Shown here: positions 48,137-58,815 of the stretch, one piece after another | Layout of the letters: each line of letters starts with the position of its first letter | Numbering within the stretch: the stretch's first letter is position 1 | Assembly (NCBI RefSeq): GCF_029016285.1 | Contig: NZ_CP091975.1 | Location: 310,001 to 374,000, forward strand | Length of the DNA: 64,000 nucleotides | Direction of reading: 5' to 3' | Origin: Vibrio sp. DW001 | GTDB lineage: Bacteria; Pseudomonadota; Gammaproteobacteria; Enterobacterales; Vibrionaceae | Position numbers and translations under genes: made by a program | Notes under the pieces: model-generated | The model's database searches: none | What the model was told of the DNA's origin: nothing | What the model saw: only the letters and a program-made list of their open reading frames with translations

Positions 48137-48475
48137 GATGTTTTATTCGTCTCATACCATTCAATGGCGGTATCTTCTCACATTCTCTCTCTATTCATCA
48201 AATAATCCCCCGAAATTTGTTGTTTTTATCACTCTATATAGCGACAAAAAATTTTAGAGTTGCTACATCTCATCTACATTTACCATTACGGGTAAGTTCT
48301 AGATTTCAATACGACTTTTGTAGCACGTCATATGTGAGTTGCGCTAAGTCGCAAAGCTGACGTTAATTAATTGTAATCGATTAATGATTCATTTAATTTC
48401 GTATGTATACCCTATATTAACAACATAAAATTTACGTGAATCAAAATTAATCTTAACTTTTCAAGGAGAACTACT
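48137..48475. other. Divergent argR/mdh promoter region (339 bases)
   Basis: No gene is seen. A small symmetric element, TTGCG-ctaagt-CGCAA (48339-48354), lies about 120 bases before mdh. AT-rich DNA with several possible -10 hexamers (for example TATATT near 48412) precedes mdh. No clear CRP, ArcA or ARG box was identified by eye. Confidence 0.4.
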
Positions 48476-49411
48476 ATGAAAGTAGCCGTTATTGGTGCTG
48501 CAGGTGGAATTGGGCAAGCTCTAGCTCTTTTACTAAAAAACCAACTTCCAGCAGGTACTGATTTAGCCCTATATGATATCGCTCCAGTTACACCGGGTGT
48601 TGCCGCTGATTTGAGTCATATCCCTACCCCTGTTTCGATCAAAGGTTACGCTGGCGAAGATCCAACTCCAGCACTTGAAGGGGCTGATGTTGTGCTTATT
48701 TCTGCTGGTGTTGCCCGTAAGCCTGGTATGGATCGCGCAGATCTTTTCAATGTAAACGCAGGGATTGTTAAGTCTCTGGCAGAGAAAATTGCAGTGACTT
48801 GCCCTAAGGCATTGGTTGGTATCATTACTAACCCTGTCAATACAACGGTTGCTATTGCAGCAGACGTATTAAAAAAAGCGGGTGTATACGATAAGCGTCG
48901 TTTATTTGGTATTACTACTCTTGATGTGATCCGTTCAGAAACCTTTATTGCGGCACTAAAAGATAAAGATCCAGGTGAAGTCCGTATTCCTGTTATTGGT
49001 GGCCATTCTGGTGTCACGATTCTTCCTTTGCTATCTCAAGTTGAAGGCGTAGAGTTTACTGACGAAGAAGTTGCTGCATTAACTACACGCATTCAAAATG
49101 CAGGTACTGAAGTTGTGGAAGCAAAAGCCGGTGGCGGTTCTGCAACCCTTTCTATGGGCCAAGCAGCATGTCGCTTCGGCATCGCTTTAGTTAAAGCGTT
49201 AAGTGGTGAAGAGGGTATCGTTGAGTGTGCATACGTTGAAGGGGCTGGTGAACATACTCGTTTCTTTGCACAGCCTGTTAAATTAGGTAAAAATGGTATC
49301 GAAGAAGTATTAAGTTACGGCGCATTGAGTGCATTTGAGACACAAGCACTTGATGGAATGTTAGATACATTGAATGGTGACATTACTAAAGGAGAAGAGT
49401 TCGCTAAGTAG
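48476..49411 (+). CDS. mdh: Malate dehydrogenase
   Basis: The enzyme interconverts malate and oxaloacetate with NAD in the TCA cycle. The 311 residues (312 in E. coli) contain the NAD-binding [20 protein letters not shown], the substrate arginines in [20 protein letters not shown], and the catalytic histidine in [16 protein letters not shown] strong AAGGAG precedes the ATG, and a strong terminator follows. Confidence 0.98.
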   Translation: MKVAVIGAAGGIGQALALLLKNQLPAGTDLALYDIAPVTPGVAADLSHIPTPVSIKGYAGEDPTPALEGADVVLISAGVARKPGMDRADLFNVNAGIVKSLAEKIAVTCPKALVGIITNPVNTTVAIAADVLKKAGVYDKRRLFGITTLDVIRSETFIAALKDKDPGEVRIPVIGGHSGVTILPLLSQVEGVEFTDEEVAALTTRIQNAGTEVVEAKAGGGSATLSMGQAACRFGIALVKALSGEEGIVECAYVEGAGEHTRFFAQPVKLGKNGIEEVLSYGALSAFETQALDGMLDTLNGDITKGEEFAK

Positions 49412-49431
49412 CAATAAGTCATTCAGTGATT

Positions 49432-49462
49432 AAAAGGCAGCGTATCTACGCTGCCTTTTTTG
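49432..49462 (+). terminator. Rho-independent terminator of mdh
   Basis: AAAAGGCAGCG and CGCTGCCTTTT form a perfect 11-bp stem with loop tatcta and a six-T tail, 21 bases after the mdh stop. Confidence 0.95.
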
Positions 49463-49533
49463 TTACTATTGTCTCGTCCTAAATGGTCTCCGTCCTGAAA
49501 TGTATTGAGCAATACACTTGTGTTAGGTTAATT

Positions 49534-50382
49534 ATGTCTATATTGATGAAAAATTTGGAATCGTTAGCGCAGGTTGGTAATGATGCTGAAATGAAAATTG
49601 CAATTCAGCTTTTATTACTTGATACCGATATATCTGAAATGAGCGCGATTTCACTTGGTAAGCGTTGTGGGGTTAGCAATGCTTCTATCGTTCGTTTTGC
49701 TCAGAGTTTGGGATATAAGGGGTACTCGGTGTTTAAGTTCGACTATATGGCATTGCAAGCGCAACGAAGTAATCGTTCATTGTATAACGACCTTAGCAGA
49801 AGTGGTTCGCTGCAAAATATAATCAAAACATCGTCTTATTTATTAACGGAAAGTTTAGAGAACAGTGTCGAGTCATTGACGGCAGATAGGATAGAAGAAG
49901 TATCGAATCTATTTTTTAACGCACGATCCATTGCTATTTTTAGCCTTGGCTCATCATCTGTGGTTGCGTCTCATATCATGCAGAAATTTATGCAGTTGGG
50001 TAAGTCTGTACGTTTCCAATCAGATAGTTATTTGCAAGATTGTTTCGCTCGACAATTAGGTGAGAAAGATGTGGTATTAGTATTGAATGCAAATGGTGAA
50101 ACGGAAGAGATTGTCTCTAGAGTAGAGATCGCTAAGAAATCAGGGTGTAAAATTATAGCAATTACCCGCGGTGGCCAATCGACGCTAAATGATCTTTCCG
50201 ATGTAACTCTTCCTTTCTTCTATAGCGAAGAGCACCTCGATGTGATGAGCAGTGTTGCTCAAATCTCGCAAATGGCTATATTCGATATTGTTTTCTATAG
50301 ATTGATATCTTTGATGGCTGAAAAGGACAGTGCTATAGATGAAAAGAGAAAGCAGACAATATTTGAATTAGGAACAATATAG
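49534..50382 (+). CDS. Orphan RpiR/MurR-family transcriptional regulator
   Basis: The 282-residue regulator has an N-terminal helix-turn-helix of the RpiR type (LGKRCGVSNASIVRFAQSLG, about residues 40-60) and a C-terminal SIS sugar-phosphate domain (about 125-265, with IAIFSLGSSSVVASHIMQKF and ITRGGQSTLNDLSD). Members respond to phosphosugars or amino sugars. The ATG at 49534 with an AGGTTA motif is chosen; an open extension starts at 49483 within 22 bases of the mdh terminator and looks non-coding. No sugar operon is adjacent, so its target is unknown. Confidence 0.88.
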   Translation: MSILMKNLESLAQVGNDAEMKIAIQLLLLDTDISEMSAISLGKRCGVSNASIVRFAQSLGYKGYSVFKFDYMALQAQRSNRSLYNDLSRSGSLQNIIKTSSYLLTESLENSVESLTADRIEEVSNLFFNARSIAIFSLGSSSVVASHIMQKFMQLGKSVRFQSDSYLQDCFARQLGEKDVVLVLNANGETEEIVSRVEIAKKSGCKIIAITRGGQSTLNDLSDVTLPFFYSEEHLDVMSSVAQISQMAIFDIVFYRLISLMAEKDSAIDEKRKQTIFELGTI

Positions 50383-50447
50383 AAGAGAGTGATAAGAATC
50401 CTCTTCTTCTATATCTCTCGCTCAACTGCTTATTCTAGCTCCGCGTC

Positions 50448-51419
50448 TTATTTATTTCGTTTTACAGCCAGATGGGCAAGGGCGATCAATGCGTCTTTAT
50501 ATTCTGATTCCGGCAAGATAGTAAGTTCTGCGATGGCTTTGTCTGCTTCGTTATAGGCCAATTGAGTGGTGTATTCGAGAGAGCCAGTTTTTTGCATGAC
50601 AGCTAAGATATCATCCAACTTCTCCATACCATTGGCTTTTTCTATTGCCTCACGAATCATCATGCGTTGTTGTTCGTTACTGTTTTGCATTGCATAAATA
50701 AGAGGAAGGGTAGGCTTACCTTCAGCTAGGTCATCACCAACGTTTTTCCCCATCTCTTTCCCGTCAGCAGTGTAATCAAGTACGTCATCAATCAACTGGA
50801 ATGCCGTACCTAGGTATTTACCGTAGTTCTGCATTGCGAGCTCAACGTCCTCAGATGCGTCGTTTAGAATGGCACCAATTTGAGTGGCCGATTCAAATAA
50901 CCGAGCTGTCTTGGAATATATAACCTGCATATAGCTCTTTTCAGAGGTATTCGGGTCATTGCAGTTGATCAATTGTTGTACTTCACCCTCAGAAATCACA
51001 TTTACCGCTTCACTCATTAATGAAAGGATCTTTAAGGATCCTAAGCTTGTCATCATTTGGAAAGAACGAGTGTACATATAATCGCCCACTAAAATGCTAG
51101 AGGCATTGCCAAAGGCTATGTTAGCGGTCTCTTTCCCCCTACGCATGTCTGATTCATCAACAACGTCATCATGGAGTAAGGTTGCGGTATGGATAAACTC
51201 AATAAACGCAGCCGCCATTTGGTGATCATTTCCCTGATATCCAAGTGCTTTCGCCGACAAAAGGGCAAGAAGAGGGCGAATACGTTTACCACCACCACTA
51301 ACAATATAAAAACCTAATTGGTTTATTAATGTTACTTCTGAGTTCAATTGAGCTTGAATTATTTCGTTTACTTTTACCATGTCACTGGCAGTAAGTGCTT
51401 GGATAGCTTTAAAATCCAT
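50448..51419 (-). CDS. ispB: Octaprenyl diphosphate synthase
   Basis: IspB builds the C40 polyprenyl side chain of ubiquinone and menaquinone. The two aspartate motifs are LLHDDVVDESDMRRGK (first) and FQLIDDVLDYTADGKEMGKN (second), with the isopentenyl-PP site IVSGGGKRIRPLLALLSAKA. Starting at the ATG at 51419 with GGAAAG upstream gives 323 residues, the E. coli length; 12 further in-frame codons upstream are not conserved. It is divergent from rplU-rpmA-cgtA, the usual gammaproteobacterial order. Confidence 0.97.
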   Translation of the reverse strand: MDFKAIQALTASDMVKVNEIIQAQLNSEVTLINQLGFYIVSGGGKRIRPLLALLSAKALGYQGNDHQMAAAFIEFIHTATLLHDDVVDESDMRRGKETANIAFGNASSILVGDYMYTRSFQMMTSLGSLKILSLMSEAVNVISEGEVQQLINCNDPNTSEKSYMQVIYSKTARLFESATQIGAILNDASEDVELAMQNYGKYLGTAFQLIDDVLDYTADGKEMGKNVGDDLAEGKPTLPLIYAMQNSNEQQRMMIREAIEKANGMEKLDDILAVMQKTGSLEYTTQLAYNEADKAIAELTILPESEYKDALIALAHLAVKRNK

Positions 51420-51575
51420 CTTCTTTCCGGCTGAGTTCAGTTCCCATAAGGGCATCTGTTTCTAATAATTGTCTAATATTACACTAAAAAACATTGAAAA
51501 TTACACCATCTAAAGGCATGATTCTCCCACTTTTGTTTGGCGATTATCTTTTCGCCATTTTTTTACAAATATGGC

Positions 51576-51604
51576 TTGTCATAGGAAGTACATTCACGTA
51601 GAAT
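51576..51604 (+). promoter_or_regulatory. Sigma-70 promoter of rplU-rpmA
   Basis: TTGTCA (51576-51581) and TAGAAT (51599-51604) are spaced 17 bases apart and followed by a GC-rich discriminator (ctgcgccc). That combination is typical of ribosomal promoters under stringent/DksA control. The predicted start is near 51611, giving a leader of about 78 bases. Confidence 0.75.
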
Positions 51605-51630
51605 CTGCGCCCTATTGATGATTAGTTTAG

Positions 51631-51670
51631 CGCACACCCCAAATGCTCGTACAATTGCATAGGCTGTGCG
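51631..51670 (+). promoter_or_regulatory. Structured leader of the rplU-rpmA mRNA
   Basis: CGCACA (51631-51636) pairs with TGTGCG (51665-51670), and an inner ATGC (51643-51646) pairs with GCAT (51657-51660). This makes a two-part hairpin ending 18 bases before the rplU ATG. Its position in a ribosomal-protein leader suggests autogenous control, but no ligand is established here. Confidence 0.45.
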
Positions 51671-51688
51671 GAAAAAGCGGAGTAAAAA

Positions 51689-52000
51689 ATGTACGCTGTT
51701 TTCCAATCTGGTGGTAAACAACACCGAGTAAGCGAAGGCCAAACCCTTCGTTTAGAGAAATTAGACGTTGAAACTGGCGCAACAGTTGAGTTCGATACTG
51801 TTCTTATGGTTGCTAATGGCGAAGAAATTGCCATTGGCGCTCCTCTTATTGAGGGCGGTAGAGTAACTGCGGAAGTGATTCAACACGGTCGTGGCGATAA
51901 AGTTAAAATCGTTAAGTTCCGTCGTCGTAAGCACTCTCGTAAGCAACAAGGCCATCGTCAGTGGTTCACTGAAGTGAAAATCACTGGTATTAGCGCTTAA
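51689..52000 (+). CDS. rplU: 50S ribosomal protein L21
   Basis: L21 binds 23S rRNA in the large subunit. The protein has 103 residues, the usual length, opens [20 protein letters not shown] and ends with the basic [20 protein letters not shown] segment. It is the first gene of the rplU-rpmA operon and is divergent from ispB. Confidence 0.98.
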   Translation: MYAVFQSGGKQHRVSEGQTLRLEKLDVETGATVEFDTVLMVANGEEIAIGAPLIEGGRVTAEVIQHGRGDKVKIVKFRRRKHSRKQQGHRQWFTEVKITGISA

Positions 52001-52021
52001 TTTAGTTAGGAGAGATATACA

Positions 52022-52279
52022 ATGGCACACAAAAAAGCTGGCGGTTCTACTCGTAACGGTCGCGATTCAGAAAGCAAACGTCTTGGCGTTAAGCGTTTTG
52101 GTGGCGAATCAGTTCTAGCGGGTAATATCATTGTTCGTCAACGTGGTACTAAGTTCCACGCTGGCACAAACGTTGGTATCGGTAAAGATCATACTCTTTT
52201 CGCTCTATCTGAAGGTAAAGTGAAATTTGAAGTTAAAGGTCCTAAAAACCGTAAATTCGTAAGCATCGAAGCTGATTAA
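52022..52279 (+). CDS. rpmA: 50S ribosomal protein L27
   Basis: L27 reaches the peptidyl-transferase centre with its N-terminal tail. The 85 residues open [20 protein letters not shown], the short gammaproteobacterial N-terminus that needs only methionine removal, unlike the cleaved longer form of Firmicutes. AGGAGAG precedes the ATG, 21 bases after rplU. A terminator follows. Confidence 0.98.
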   Translation: MAHKKAGGSTRNGRDSESKRLGVKRFGGESVLAGNIIVRQRGTKFHAGTNVGIGKDHTLFALSEGKVKFEVKGPKNRKFVSIEAD

Positions 52280-52301
52280 TTTTTAGTTTCAAGCTGAATT
52301 T

Positions 52302-52332
52302 AAAAGCCCTGCCGATTAGGCGGGGTTTTTTA
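52302..52332 (+). terminator. Rho-independent terminator after rpmA
   Basis: AAAAGCCCTGCC and GGCGGGGTTTT form a strong stem (with wobble pairing) around gatta, ending in TTTTTTAT. It separates rplU-rpmA from cgtA. Confidence 0.93.
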
Positions 52333-52498
52333 TTTATAGCAGAACATAAATAAAGAGATGTCTTGGACTAAAGAGTTTTTTCTTTATGTTCTATTGAGCA
52401 GATAGTAATTGATCTTGGGTGATCGATCTGATTGATGTTGGATCTGCTAAAATTATTATTGTCCCTTTAGGATGATAATTGCACCCAGTGCGGAGTAA

Positions 52499-53668
<1,170 letters not shown>

Positions 53669-53694
53669 TGTCCTCTAAATCAATATTATCAATG

Positions 53695-53725
53695 AAACCG
53701 CGACAGTATGTTGCGGTTTTTTTAT
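53695..53725 (+). terminator. Rho-independent terminator of cgtA
   Basis: AAACCGCGACA and TGTTGCGGTTT pair (one G-T wobble) around gta and run into seven Ts, 26 bases after the cgtA stop. Confidence 0.92.
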
Positions 53726-53908
53726 ACCCAAATCATGTTATACGTTTGAATTTTGAGGCAATATATAGTGCATAGGCGAGTTAGATAGATCGGTAGGTAT
53801 AAAATGATGCCAATCTGGGGAAACAACTGGTTGGTCACCAACAAACGCTTTTATCTCGAACAAAATTTAATCACGAAAGATTAACAAACCCTAGTATAAG
53901 GACATTAA

Positions 53909-54694
53909 GTGGACACAAATATGAGTATAGAGGATAAGCAACGCGCTATTTCTCGGTTAGTTGCTCAAGCAGGACAGATGTTGTTGGCTCATGGAGCAGA
54001 AAGTACTCTGGTTGCAGATATTATGCGACGCATGGGGTTAGCAAGTGATGCTGACGAAGTAGAAGTGTCTTTATCTGCTAACTCAATTGTCGTGACGACA
54101 TTTATTCATGATCGTTGTATGACAACAACAAGGCGAGCGCCAGATCGCGGCATAAATATGCGCGTTGTTACTCAAATTCAACGTATCTGCATCATGATGG
54201 AGAAAGGGCTACTAGATTACTCTCTGGCACAGGATAGACTAAATAAGATCAGTCCTGCTAGGTATAATCGTTGGTTGGTTGTTCTAATGATAGGATTATC
54301 TTGCGCATCATTTAGTCACTTGGCTGGAGGTGATTGGTCAATTGTCTCGATAACCTTTTTGGCCTCAGCTATTGGAATGATCGTAAGACAAGAGATCGGT
54401 CATCGGCATTTTAACCCCTTAATTAACTTTGCTGTAACGGCTTTTGTCACCACACTTATTTCTGCTCAAGCCATGGTATATGGTATTGGTAACCACCCTT
54501 TTATAGCAATGGCATCTTCAGTATTGATGTTGGTTCCTGGTTTTCCATTGATTAATTCTGTTGCTGATATGGTAAAAGGGTACATAAATATAGGTATTGC
54601 CCGTTTTGTAATGGGAAGTTTGTTAACTCTGGCAACCTGTTTAGGTATTGTTGGTGCAATGACGCTGGTCGGCGTCTGGGGCTGGGTAGACTAA
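53909..54694 (+). CDS. yjjP: YjjP-like exporter subunit (ThrE N-terminal half, DUF1212)
   Basis: The 261-residue protein has a soluble N-terminal domain (about 1-120, with MLLAHGAESTLVADIMRRMG and VVTTFIHDRCMTTTRRAPDR) and five membrane helices. It is the larger half of a split ThrE-type threonine/serine exporter. In E. coli YjjP and YjjB act together as a succinate exporter, so the substrate here may be a dicarboxylate or an amino acid. GTG at 53909 with AAGGA six bases upstream is favoured over the ATG at 53921. Its stop overlaps the yjjB start (TAATG). Confidence 0.9.
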   Translation: MDTNMSIEDKQRAISRLVAQAGQMLLAHGAESTLVADIMRRMGLASDADEVEVSLSANSIVVTTFIHDRCMTTTRRAPDRGINMRVVTQIQRICIMMEKGLLDYSLAQDRLNKISPARYNRWLVVLMIGLSCASFSHLAGGDWSIVSITFLASAIGMIVRQEIGHRHFNPLINFAVTAFVTTLISAQAMVYGIGNHPFIAMASSVLMLVPGFPLINSVADMVKGYINIGIARFVMGSLLTLATCLGIVGAMTLVGVWGWVD

Positions 54695-55158
54695 TGGAAA
54701 TAATAATTGGTCTTCTAAATGATATGTTTTTTGCTTCTATTCCTGCAGTAGGTTTTGCTCTTGTATTTAATGTGCCACAAAAAGCACTAAAGTATTGCGC
54801 GGTTGGTGGTGCAATTGGACATGGTTCAAGGTATTTGATGCTTCAATATGGTGTACCTATAGAATGGGCGACTTTTTTTGCTGCGACAATCGTCGGTATG
54901 ATTGGTGTCTATTGGTCTCGTAAGTTTTTGGCTCATCCAAAGGTGTTTACCGTCGCGGCATTAATACCCATGGTCCCTGGTGTCTTTGCTTTTAAAGCTA
55001 TGATCGCATTAGTAGAGATAAATCATTTAGGTTATACCCCTGAATTGGTGTCGGTATTAATGGAGAACTTTTTGAAAGCGATGTTTATTATCGCAGGCCT
55101 TGCCATTGGATTGGCGATGCCAGGGTTACTCTTCTATCGACGCAGATCCGTGATTTAA
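54694..55158 (+). CDS. yjjB: YjjB-like exporter subunit (ThrE C-terminal half, DUF3815)
   Basis: This 154-residue, four- to five-helix membrane protein has FFAATIVGMIGVYWSRKFLA and ALIPMVPGVFAFKAMIALVE, the DUF3815 features. It is the smaller half of the split ThrE exporter and starts on the last base of the yjjP stop codon, so the two are translated together. folA follows 17 bases later and is probably on the same transcript. Confidence 0.9.
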   Translation: MEIIIGLLNDMFFASIPAVGFALVFNVPQKALKYCAVGGAIGHGSRYLMLQYGVPIEWATFFAATIVGMIGVYWSRKFLAHPKVFTVAALIPMVPGVFAFKAMIALVEINHLGYTPELVSVLMENFLKAMFIIAGLAIGLAMPGLLFYRRRSVI

Positions 55159-55175
55159 ACGAGAAGTATCATAAA

Positions 55176-55655
55176 ATGAAAATCAGCATGATAGCCGCAA
55201 TGGCGAGAAACAGAGTGATAGGTAAAGATAATCAAATGCCTTGGCATTTACCCGCTGATTTCGCTTGGTTTAAGCGATGTACTATGGGGAAGCCAATTAT
55301 TATGGGTCGTAAGACCTATGATTCTATTGGCCGTCCTCTACCTGGTCGGCAAAACATTGTCATTAGTCGCGATGTATCGCTAGTGATAGAAGGTGTAGAT
55401 TGTGTTACTTCGCTTGAACAAGCGGTTGAGCTTGTTACTGAGCATGATGAAGTGATGATAATTGGTGGTGGGTCTATCTATCAAGCGTGTTTAGAGAAAG
55501 CAGACTGCCTGTATTTAACCTACATAGAATTAGATATAGAGGGTGATACCAAGTTTCCTGATTGGGGAGACGAGTGGAAAGAGACCTATTCTGAGTCGTT
55601 TTTAGCGGATGAAAAAAATGCTCATGATATGCGGTTTGTTGTTCTTGAAAAATGA
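55176..55655 (+). CDS. folA: Dihydrofolate reductase (chromosomal, trimethoprim-sensitive type)
   Basis: FolA reduces dihydrofolate with NADPH. The 159 residues equal the E. coli length. The active-site acid is Asp28 in MPWHLPADFAWFKR (Asp27 of E. coli), and MGRKTYDSIGRPLPGR carries the NADPH-binding arginine/threonine. The AAGTATC upstream context gives no strong Shine-Dalgarno. It is convergent with apaH; a long perfect inverted repeat lies between them. Confidence 0.97.
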   Translation: MKISMIAAMARNRVIGKDNQMPWHLPADFAWFKRCTMGKPIIMGRKTYDSIGRPLPGRQNIVISRDVSLVIEGVDCVTSLEQAVELVTEHDEVMIIGGGSIYQACLEKADCLYLTYIELDIEGDTKFPDWGDEWKETYSESFLADEKNAHDMRFVVLEK

Positions 55656-55704
55656 GCCCCTTTGTATACGTAGATTCTATTTACAGTAGGGCCTAACTTG
55701 GTTT

Positions 55705-55747
55705 GTTTAAGCTAATTGTTCTGTGGTTGTTGACAATTAGCTTAAAC
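55705..55747. terminator. Perfect 15-bp inverted repeat between folA and apaH, covering the apaH stop
   Basis: GTTTAAGCTAATTGT (55705-55719) and ACAATTAGCTTAAAC (55733-55747) are exactly complementary, with a 13-base loop. The right arm contains the last codons and TAA stop of apaH (Ser-Leu-Ser). TTTCTT follows on the plus strand, so folA termination is the clearest role. Confidence 0.7.
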
Positions 55748-56543
55748 TTTCTTGGCTGAAAAAGGTTTTATCTTCCCAGCGCAACATGGTTAAAGTACCG
55801 CCCCAGACACAGCCAGTATCTAAACCTATTGCGTGTTTATTTTCAAAACCTGACAGAGCGGCCCAGTGACCAAATAAGATGGTTTTATCCAATTTTATTC
55901 TCTGTTTTAGCTTGAACCAAGGGACCAGTTTTTTAGAGGTGACGTCTTGAGGTGGGAGCTTACAAAGCATATCTAGGCGACCATCTGTAAAGCAAAAACG
56001 CATACGGGTAAAAGCGTTGATAATGTACCTATAACGTTCGATTCCTTGCAGATCATCATCCCAATAGTCTGGTGAGTTAGCATACATTTGTTCTATGAGC
56101 CATCTCCAGTTATCCCCTTGCAGTTCAGCTTCGACTTCTTTAGATGCTGCACAAGCTTGTTTTCTGTCCCATTGAGGAGAGATACCCGCATGGCAAACGA
56201 CAAACTCGTCATGCTCTGCAATCAATGGTTGATGCCTTAGCCAATCTAGAAGTTCATCTTTATCTGGTGCCGAGAATATAGGCAGTGTTCGGTCTTTTTT
56301 CTTTTGTGGGTGAATTCCCAATGAAACGGCAAGTAAATGTAGATCGTGATTACCCAAAACAGTGATCGCCGCGGAACCAAGAGACTTAACGAATCGCAAT
56401 GTCTCAAGGGACTTAGGACCTCGGGCAACTAAGTCACCAGCAAACCAAATAGTGTCGTGTTTCGGATCGAAATTGGCTTTGTTTAACAGTAGTTGTAACT
56501 CATCAAAGCAGCCTTGAATATCACCAACAATGTAGTTCGCCAC
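55737..56543 (-). CDS. apaH: Diadenosine tetraphosphatase (symmetrical Ap4A hydrolase)
   Basis: ApaH splits Ap4A into two ADP and also decaps Np4-capped RNA in E. coli. Metallophosphatase motifs: VGDIQGCFDE, WFAGDLVARGPKS and VLGNHDLHLL, then FGHWAAL. The 268 residues are near E. coli (280). It is the last gene of the lptD-surA-pdxA-rsmA-apaG-apaH operon, 13 bases after apaG. Confidence 0.97.
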   Translation of the reverse strand: MANYIVGDIQGCFDELQLLLNKANFDPKHDTIWFAGDLVARGPKSLETLRFVKSLGSAAITVLGNHDLHLLAVSLGIHPQKKKDRTLPIFSAPDKDELLDWLRHQPLIAEHDEFVVCHAGISPQWDRKQACAASKEVEAELQGDNWRWLIEQMYANSPDYWDDDLQGIERYRYIINAFTRMRFCFTDGRLDMLCKLPPQDVTSKKLVPWFKLKQRIKLDKTILFGHWAALSGFENKHAIGLDTGCVWGGTLTMLRWEDKTFFSQESLS

Positions 56544-56556
56544 GTAATTACACTCT

Positions 56557-56937
56557 TTAATTTAAAATATTTGGGATCGCTAAGCTAAACGGATCGACCT
56601 CTACGATGAACTCAGTACCGTCTGCATCATTCATTATGTATTGACCTTGCATTACACCAACAGGGGTCTCTATTGCGGTTGCACTTGTGTAGGTGTAATC
56701 GTCATTACGTTTTATATAGGGTTGCTTCCCGACAACGCCATCACCTTCTACTGTCATCTGCTTTCCATCTGCATCCGTAATTAACCAGCGTCTTCCAATG
56801 AGTTGAACCGTCTGGTTACTTAGGTTTTTGATTGAGATGATGTAGGCAAATACGTACCGTTTGTGTTCTGGTTGAGATTGCTCTGCTACGTACTTAGCGT
56901 GTACTTGGCATTTGATACAAGGTTGAATAACGTCCAT
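56557..56937 (-). CDS. apaG: ApaG (DUF525) protein
   Basis: The 126-residue protein has the ApaG beta-sandwich features: [33 protein letters not shown] and [20 protein letters not shown]. Annotated roles (Co/Mg resistance) are weakly supported and the biochemical function is unclear. The ATG at 56937 with GAGGTG five bases upstream is preferred to a GTG two codons earlier. It lies between rsmA and apaH as in E. coli. Confidence 0.94.
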   Translation of the reverse strand: MDVIQPCIKCQVHAKYVAEQSQPEHKRYVFAYIISIKNLSNQTVQLIGRRWLITDADGKQMTVEGDGVVGKQPYIKRNDDYTYTSATAIETPVGVMQGQYIMNDADGTEFIVEVDPFSLAIPNILN

Positions 56938-56986
56938 GTTCACCTCAATAGTTCAATTGTCGATAATAGCGTTGTGGGTTTTTATT

Positions 56987-57793
56987 CTAGCTGTGATGTT
57001 TCTCTAACCAGTTTGCCATATCGACAAATTGCTCAAGGGTTAAATTCTCAGGACGCATACCTGGATTGACTCCTAGAGCTTCTAATGTTTCAGTATCTAA
57101 CAAGTGCTTGTAGCAGTTTCTAACCGTTTTACGTCTTTGGTTGAACCCATCTCTGCATACTCTATCTAACCATTTTAAGTCAGTTGCAGGATAAGGGATC
57201 TCTTCATAAGGAACCAAACGAACGACGGCTGAATCTACTTTTGGTGGTGGAATAAAGGCGGTTGGTGGCACCTCTAACACCGGCACAACTTTGCAGTAAT
57301 ATTGAGCCATTACGGTCAATCGACCATATGTTTTACTACCTGGGCCTGCTGCTAATCGATTGACGACTTCTTTTTGTAACATGAAGTGCATGTCTTGAAT
57401 ATCTTTATGAAATTTAAAGAGATGAAACATTAATGGTGTAGAGATGTTATAAGGTAAATTACCAAATATACGTAACTTATTGTTCGGTTTAATCAACTGA
57501 GTAAAGTCAAATTTCATCGCATCACCTTCATAAATCGTCAGTTTTGACGAAAGGTCAGGGTGATTACGTAAGCGTTCAGCTAAATCTCTATCAAGCTCAA
57601 TAACGGTAAATTTATCGATCTCTTTCCCAACGGGTTCTGTAATTGCACCAAGTCCTGGCCCAATTTCAACAAGGTTTTGCCCAGGTAAAGGGTTGATAGC
57701 AGAAACAATACCATCAATAATATAGGGGTCATTCAGGAAGTTTTGACCAAAACGTTTCCGCGCTTTGTGTCCCAAGTGGACATCATTTCTCAT
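56987..57793 (-). CDS. rsmA: 16S rRNA dimethyladenosine transferase RsmA (KsgA)
   Basis: RsmA dimethylates the two adjacent adenines near the 3' end of 16S rRNA late in 30S assembly. Motifs: [12 protein letters not shown] at the start, the SAM site [13 protein letters not shown], and the catalytic [14 protein letters not shown]. The 268 residues are close to E. coli (273). It follows pdxA by two bases, so the pair is tightly linked. Confidence 0.97.
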   Translation of the reverse strand: MRNDVHLGHKARKRFGQNFLNDPYIIDGIVSAINPLPGQNLVEIGPGLGAITEPVGKEIDKFTVIELDRDLAERLRNHPDLSSKLTIYEGDAMKFDFTQLIKPNNKLRIFGNLPYNISTPLMFHLFKFHKDIQDMHFMLQKEVVNRLAAGPGSKTYGRLTVMAQYYCKVVPVLEVPPTAFIPPPKVDSAVVRLVPYEEIPYPATDLKWLDRVCRDGFNQRRKTVRNCYKHLLDTETLEALGVNPGMRPENLTLEQFVDMANWLEKHHS

Positions 57794-57795
57794 TA

Positions 57796-58815
57796 TTATC
57801 TCTCAATTAAAGGACCCTTATTAACAAAAGGTTTTTTTTCAACTAATTCTATCGCGTGTTTAAGAGCGGTTTGGAAACTTCCTGTGTCCGCTTGCCCTGT
57901 TCCTGCCAGATCCAGTGCTGTACCGTGATCGACAGATGTTCTTATATAGGGTAGACCAAGAGTAATGTTTACTGATCGTCCAAAGCCTTTATATTTCAAC
58001 ACAGGCAATACTTGATCATGGTACATACCAAGCACAGCATCTGCGTCTGCTAAATATTTTTCATTAAAAATGGTATCTGCCGGTAACGGCCCAATTAAAT
58101 CAAAATCACACTCAGCCCTAAGCTTTTCAAGCGTTGGGGTGATCGTTTTGATCTCTTCATCACCTAAACATCCATCTTCTCCTGCATGAGGATTGAGTCC
58201 ACATACATAGATTTTGGGGGCTTTGATGGCAAATTTATTGACCAAGTCGTCATGAAGGATGCGGATTATACTCTCTAGCCGCTCTGCTGTAACGGCTTTT
58301 GAGATATAAGCTAAAGGTAAATGGGTAGTGACTAAAGCAACACGCAGTCCTTCTGTTGCTAACATCATGACCACTAAGGGAGTATTCGACTTTTCAGCAA
58401 AGAATTCGGTATGCCCGCTAAAAGCGACACCGGCTCGATTGATTGCGCCTTTGTGGACCGGACCTGTTACGACAGCGTCGAATTCTCCGCTCATACAACC
58501 ATTATTGGCACGTTCTAATGTCGCTAAGACGTAGTGGCCATTTTTTTCGTTTAATTGACCTGCGACTGAAGGTTCAGCTTGTGAAATATGATCAACAAGC
58601 AGTGAACCTGCTTGTTGGGGTTTTGCTGCGATGGTTCCATCGTAATCGACAAGCGTTACATTGAGCCCAAGCTCTGCTGCTCTTTGAGCTAACAAGGTTT
58701 TATCTGCACAGACCACAATCTGGTGTGCCCAATCCGATTGTGATAAGGCTAAGACAAGATCTGGCCCTATTCCAGCGGGCTCTCCTGCTGTGACGATAAT
58801 TCTTCTAGTCGACAT
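57796..58815 (-). CDS. pdxA: 4-hydroxythreonine-4-phosphate dehydrogenase
   Basis: PdxA oxidises 4-phospho-hydroxythreonine in vitamin B6 synthesis. The 339 residues contain [17 protein letters not shown], the substrate/metal region [20 protein letters not shown], and the C-terminal [17 protein letters not shown]. The start overlaps the surA stop by one base (TAATG), showing translational coupling in the lptD operon. Confidence 0.97.
   Translation of the reverse strand: MSTRRIIVTAGEPAGIGPDLVLALSQSDWAHQIVVCADKTLLAQRAAELGLNVTLVDYDGTIAAKPQQAGSLLVDHISQAEPSVAGQLNEKNGHYVLATLERANNGCMSGEFDAVVTGPVHKGAINRAGVAFSGHTEFFAEKSNTPLVVMMLATEGLRVALVTTHLPLAYISKAVTAERLESIIRILHDDLVNKFAIKAPKIYVCGLNPHAGEDGCLGDEEIKTITPTLEKLRAECDFDLIGPLPADTIFNEKYLADADAVLGMYHDQVLPVLKYKGFGRSVNITLGLPYIRTSVDHGTALDLAGTGQADTGSFQTALKHAIELVEKKPFVNKGPLIER

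Noticed and set aside
48137..48475. ARG boxes expected before argR
   Set aside because: ATTCAT-containing AT-rich stretches are present, but no pair of 18-bp sites could be aligned convincingly by eye.
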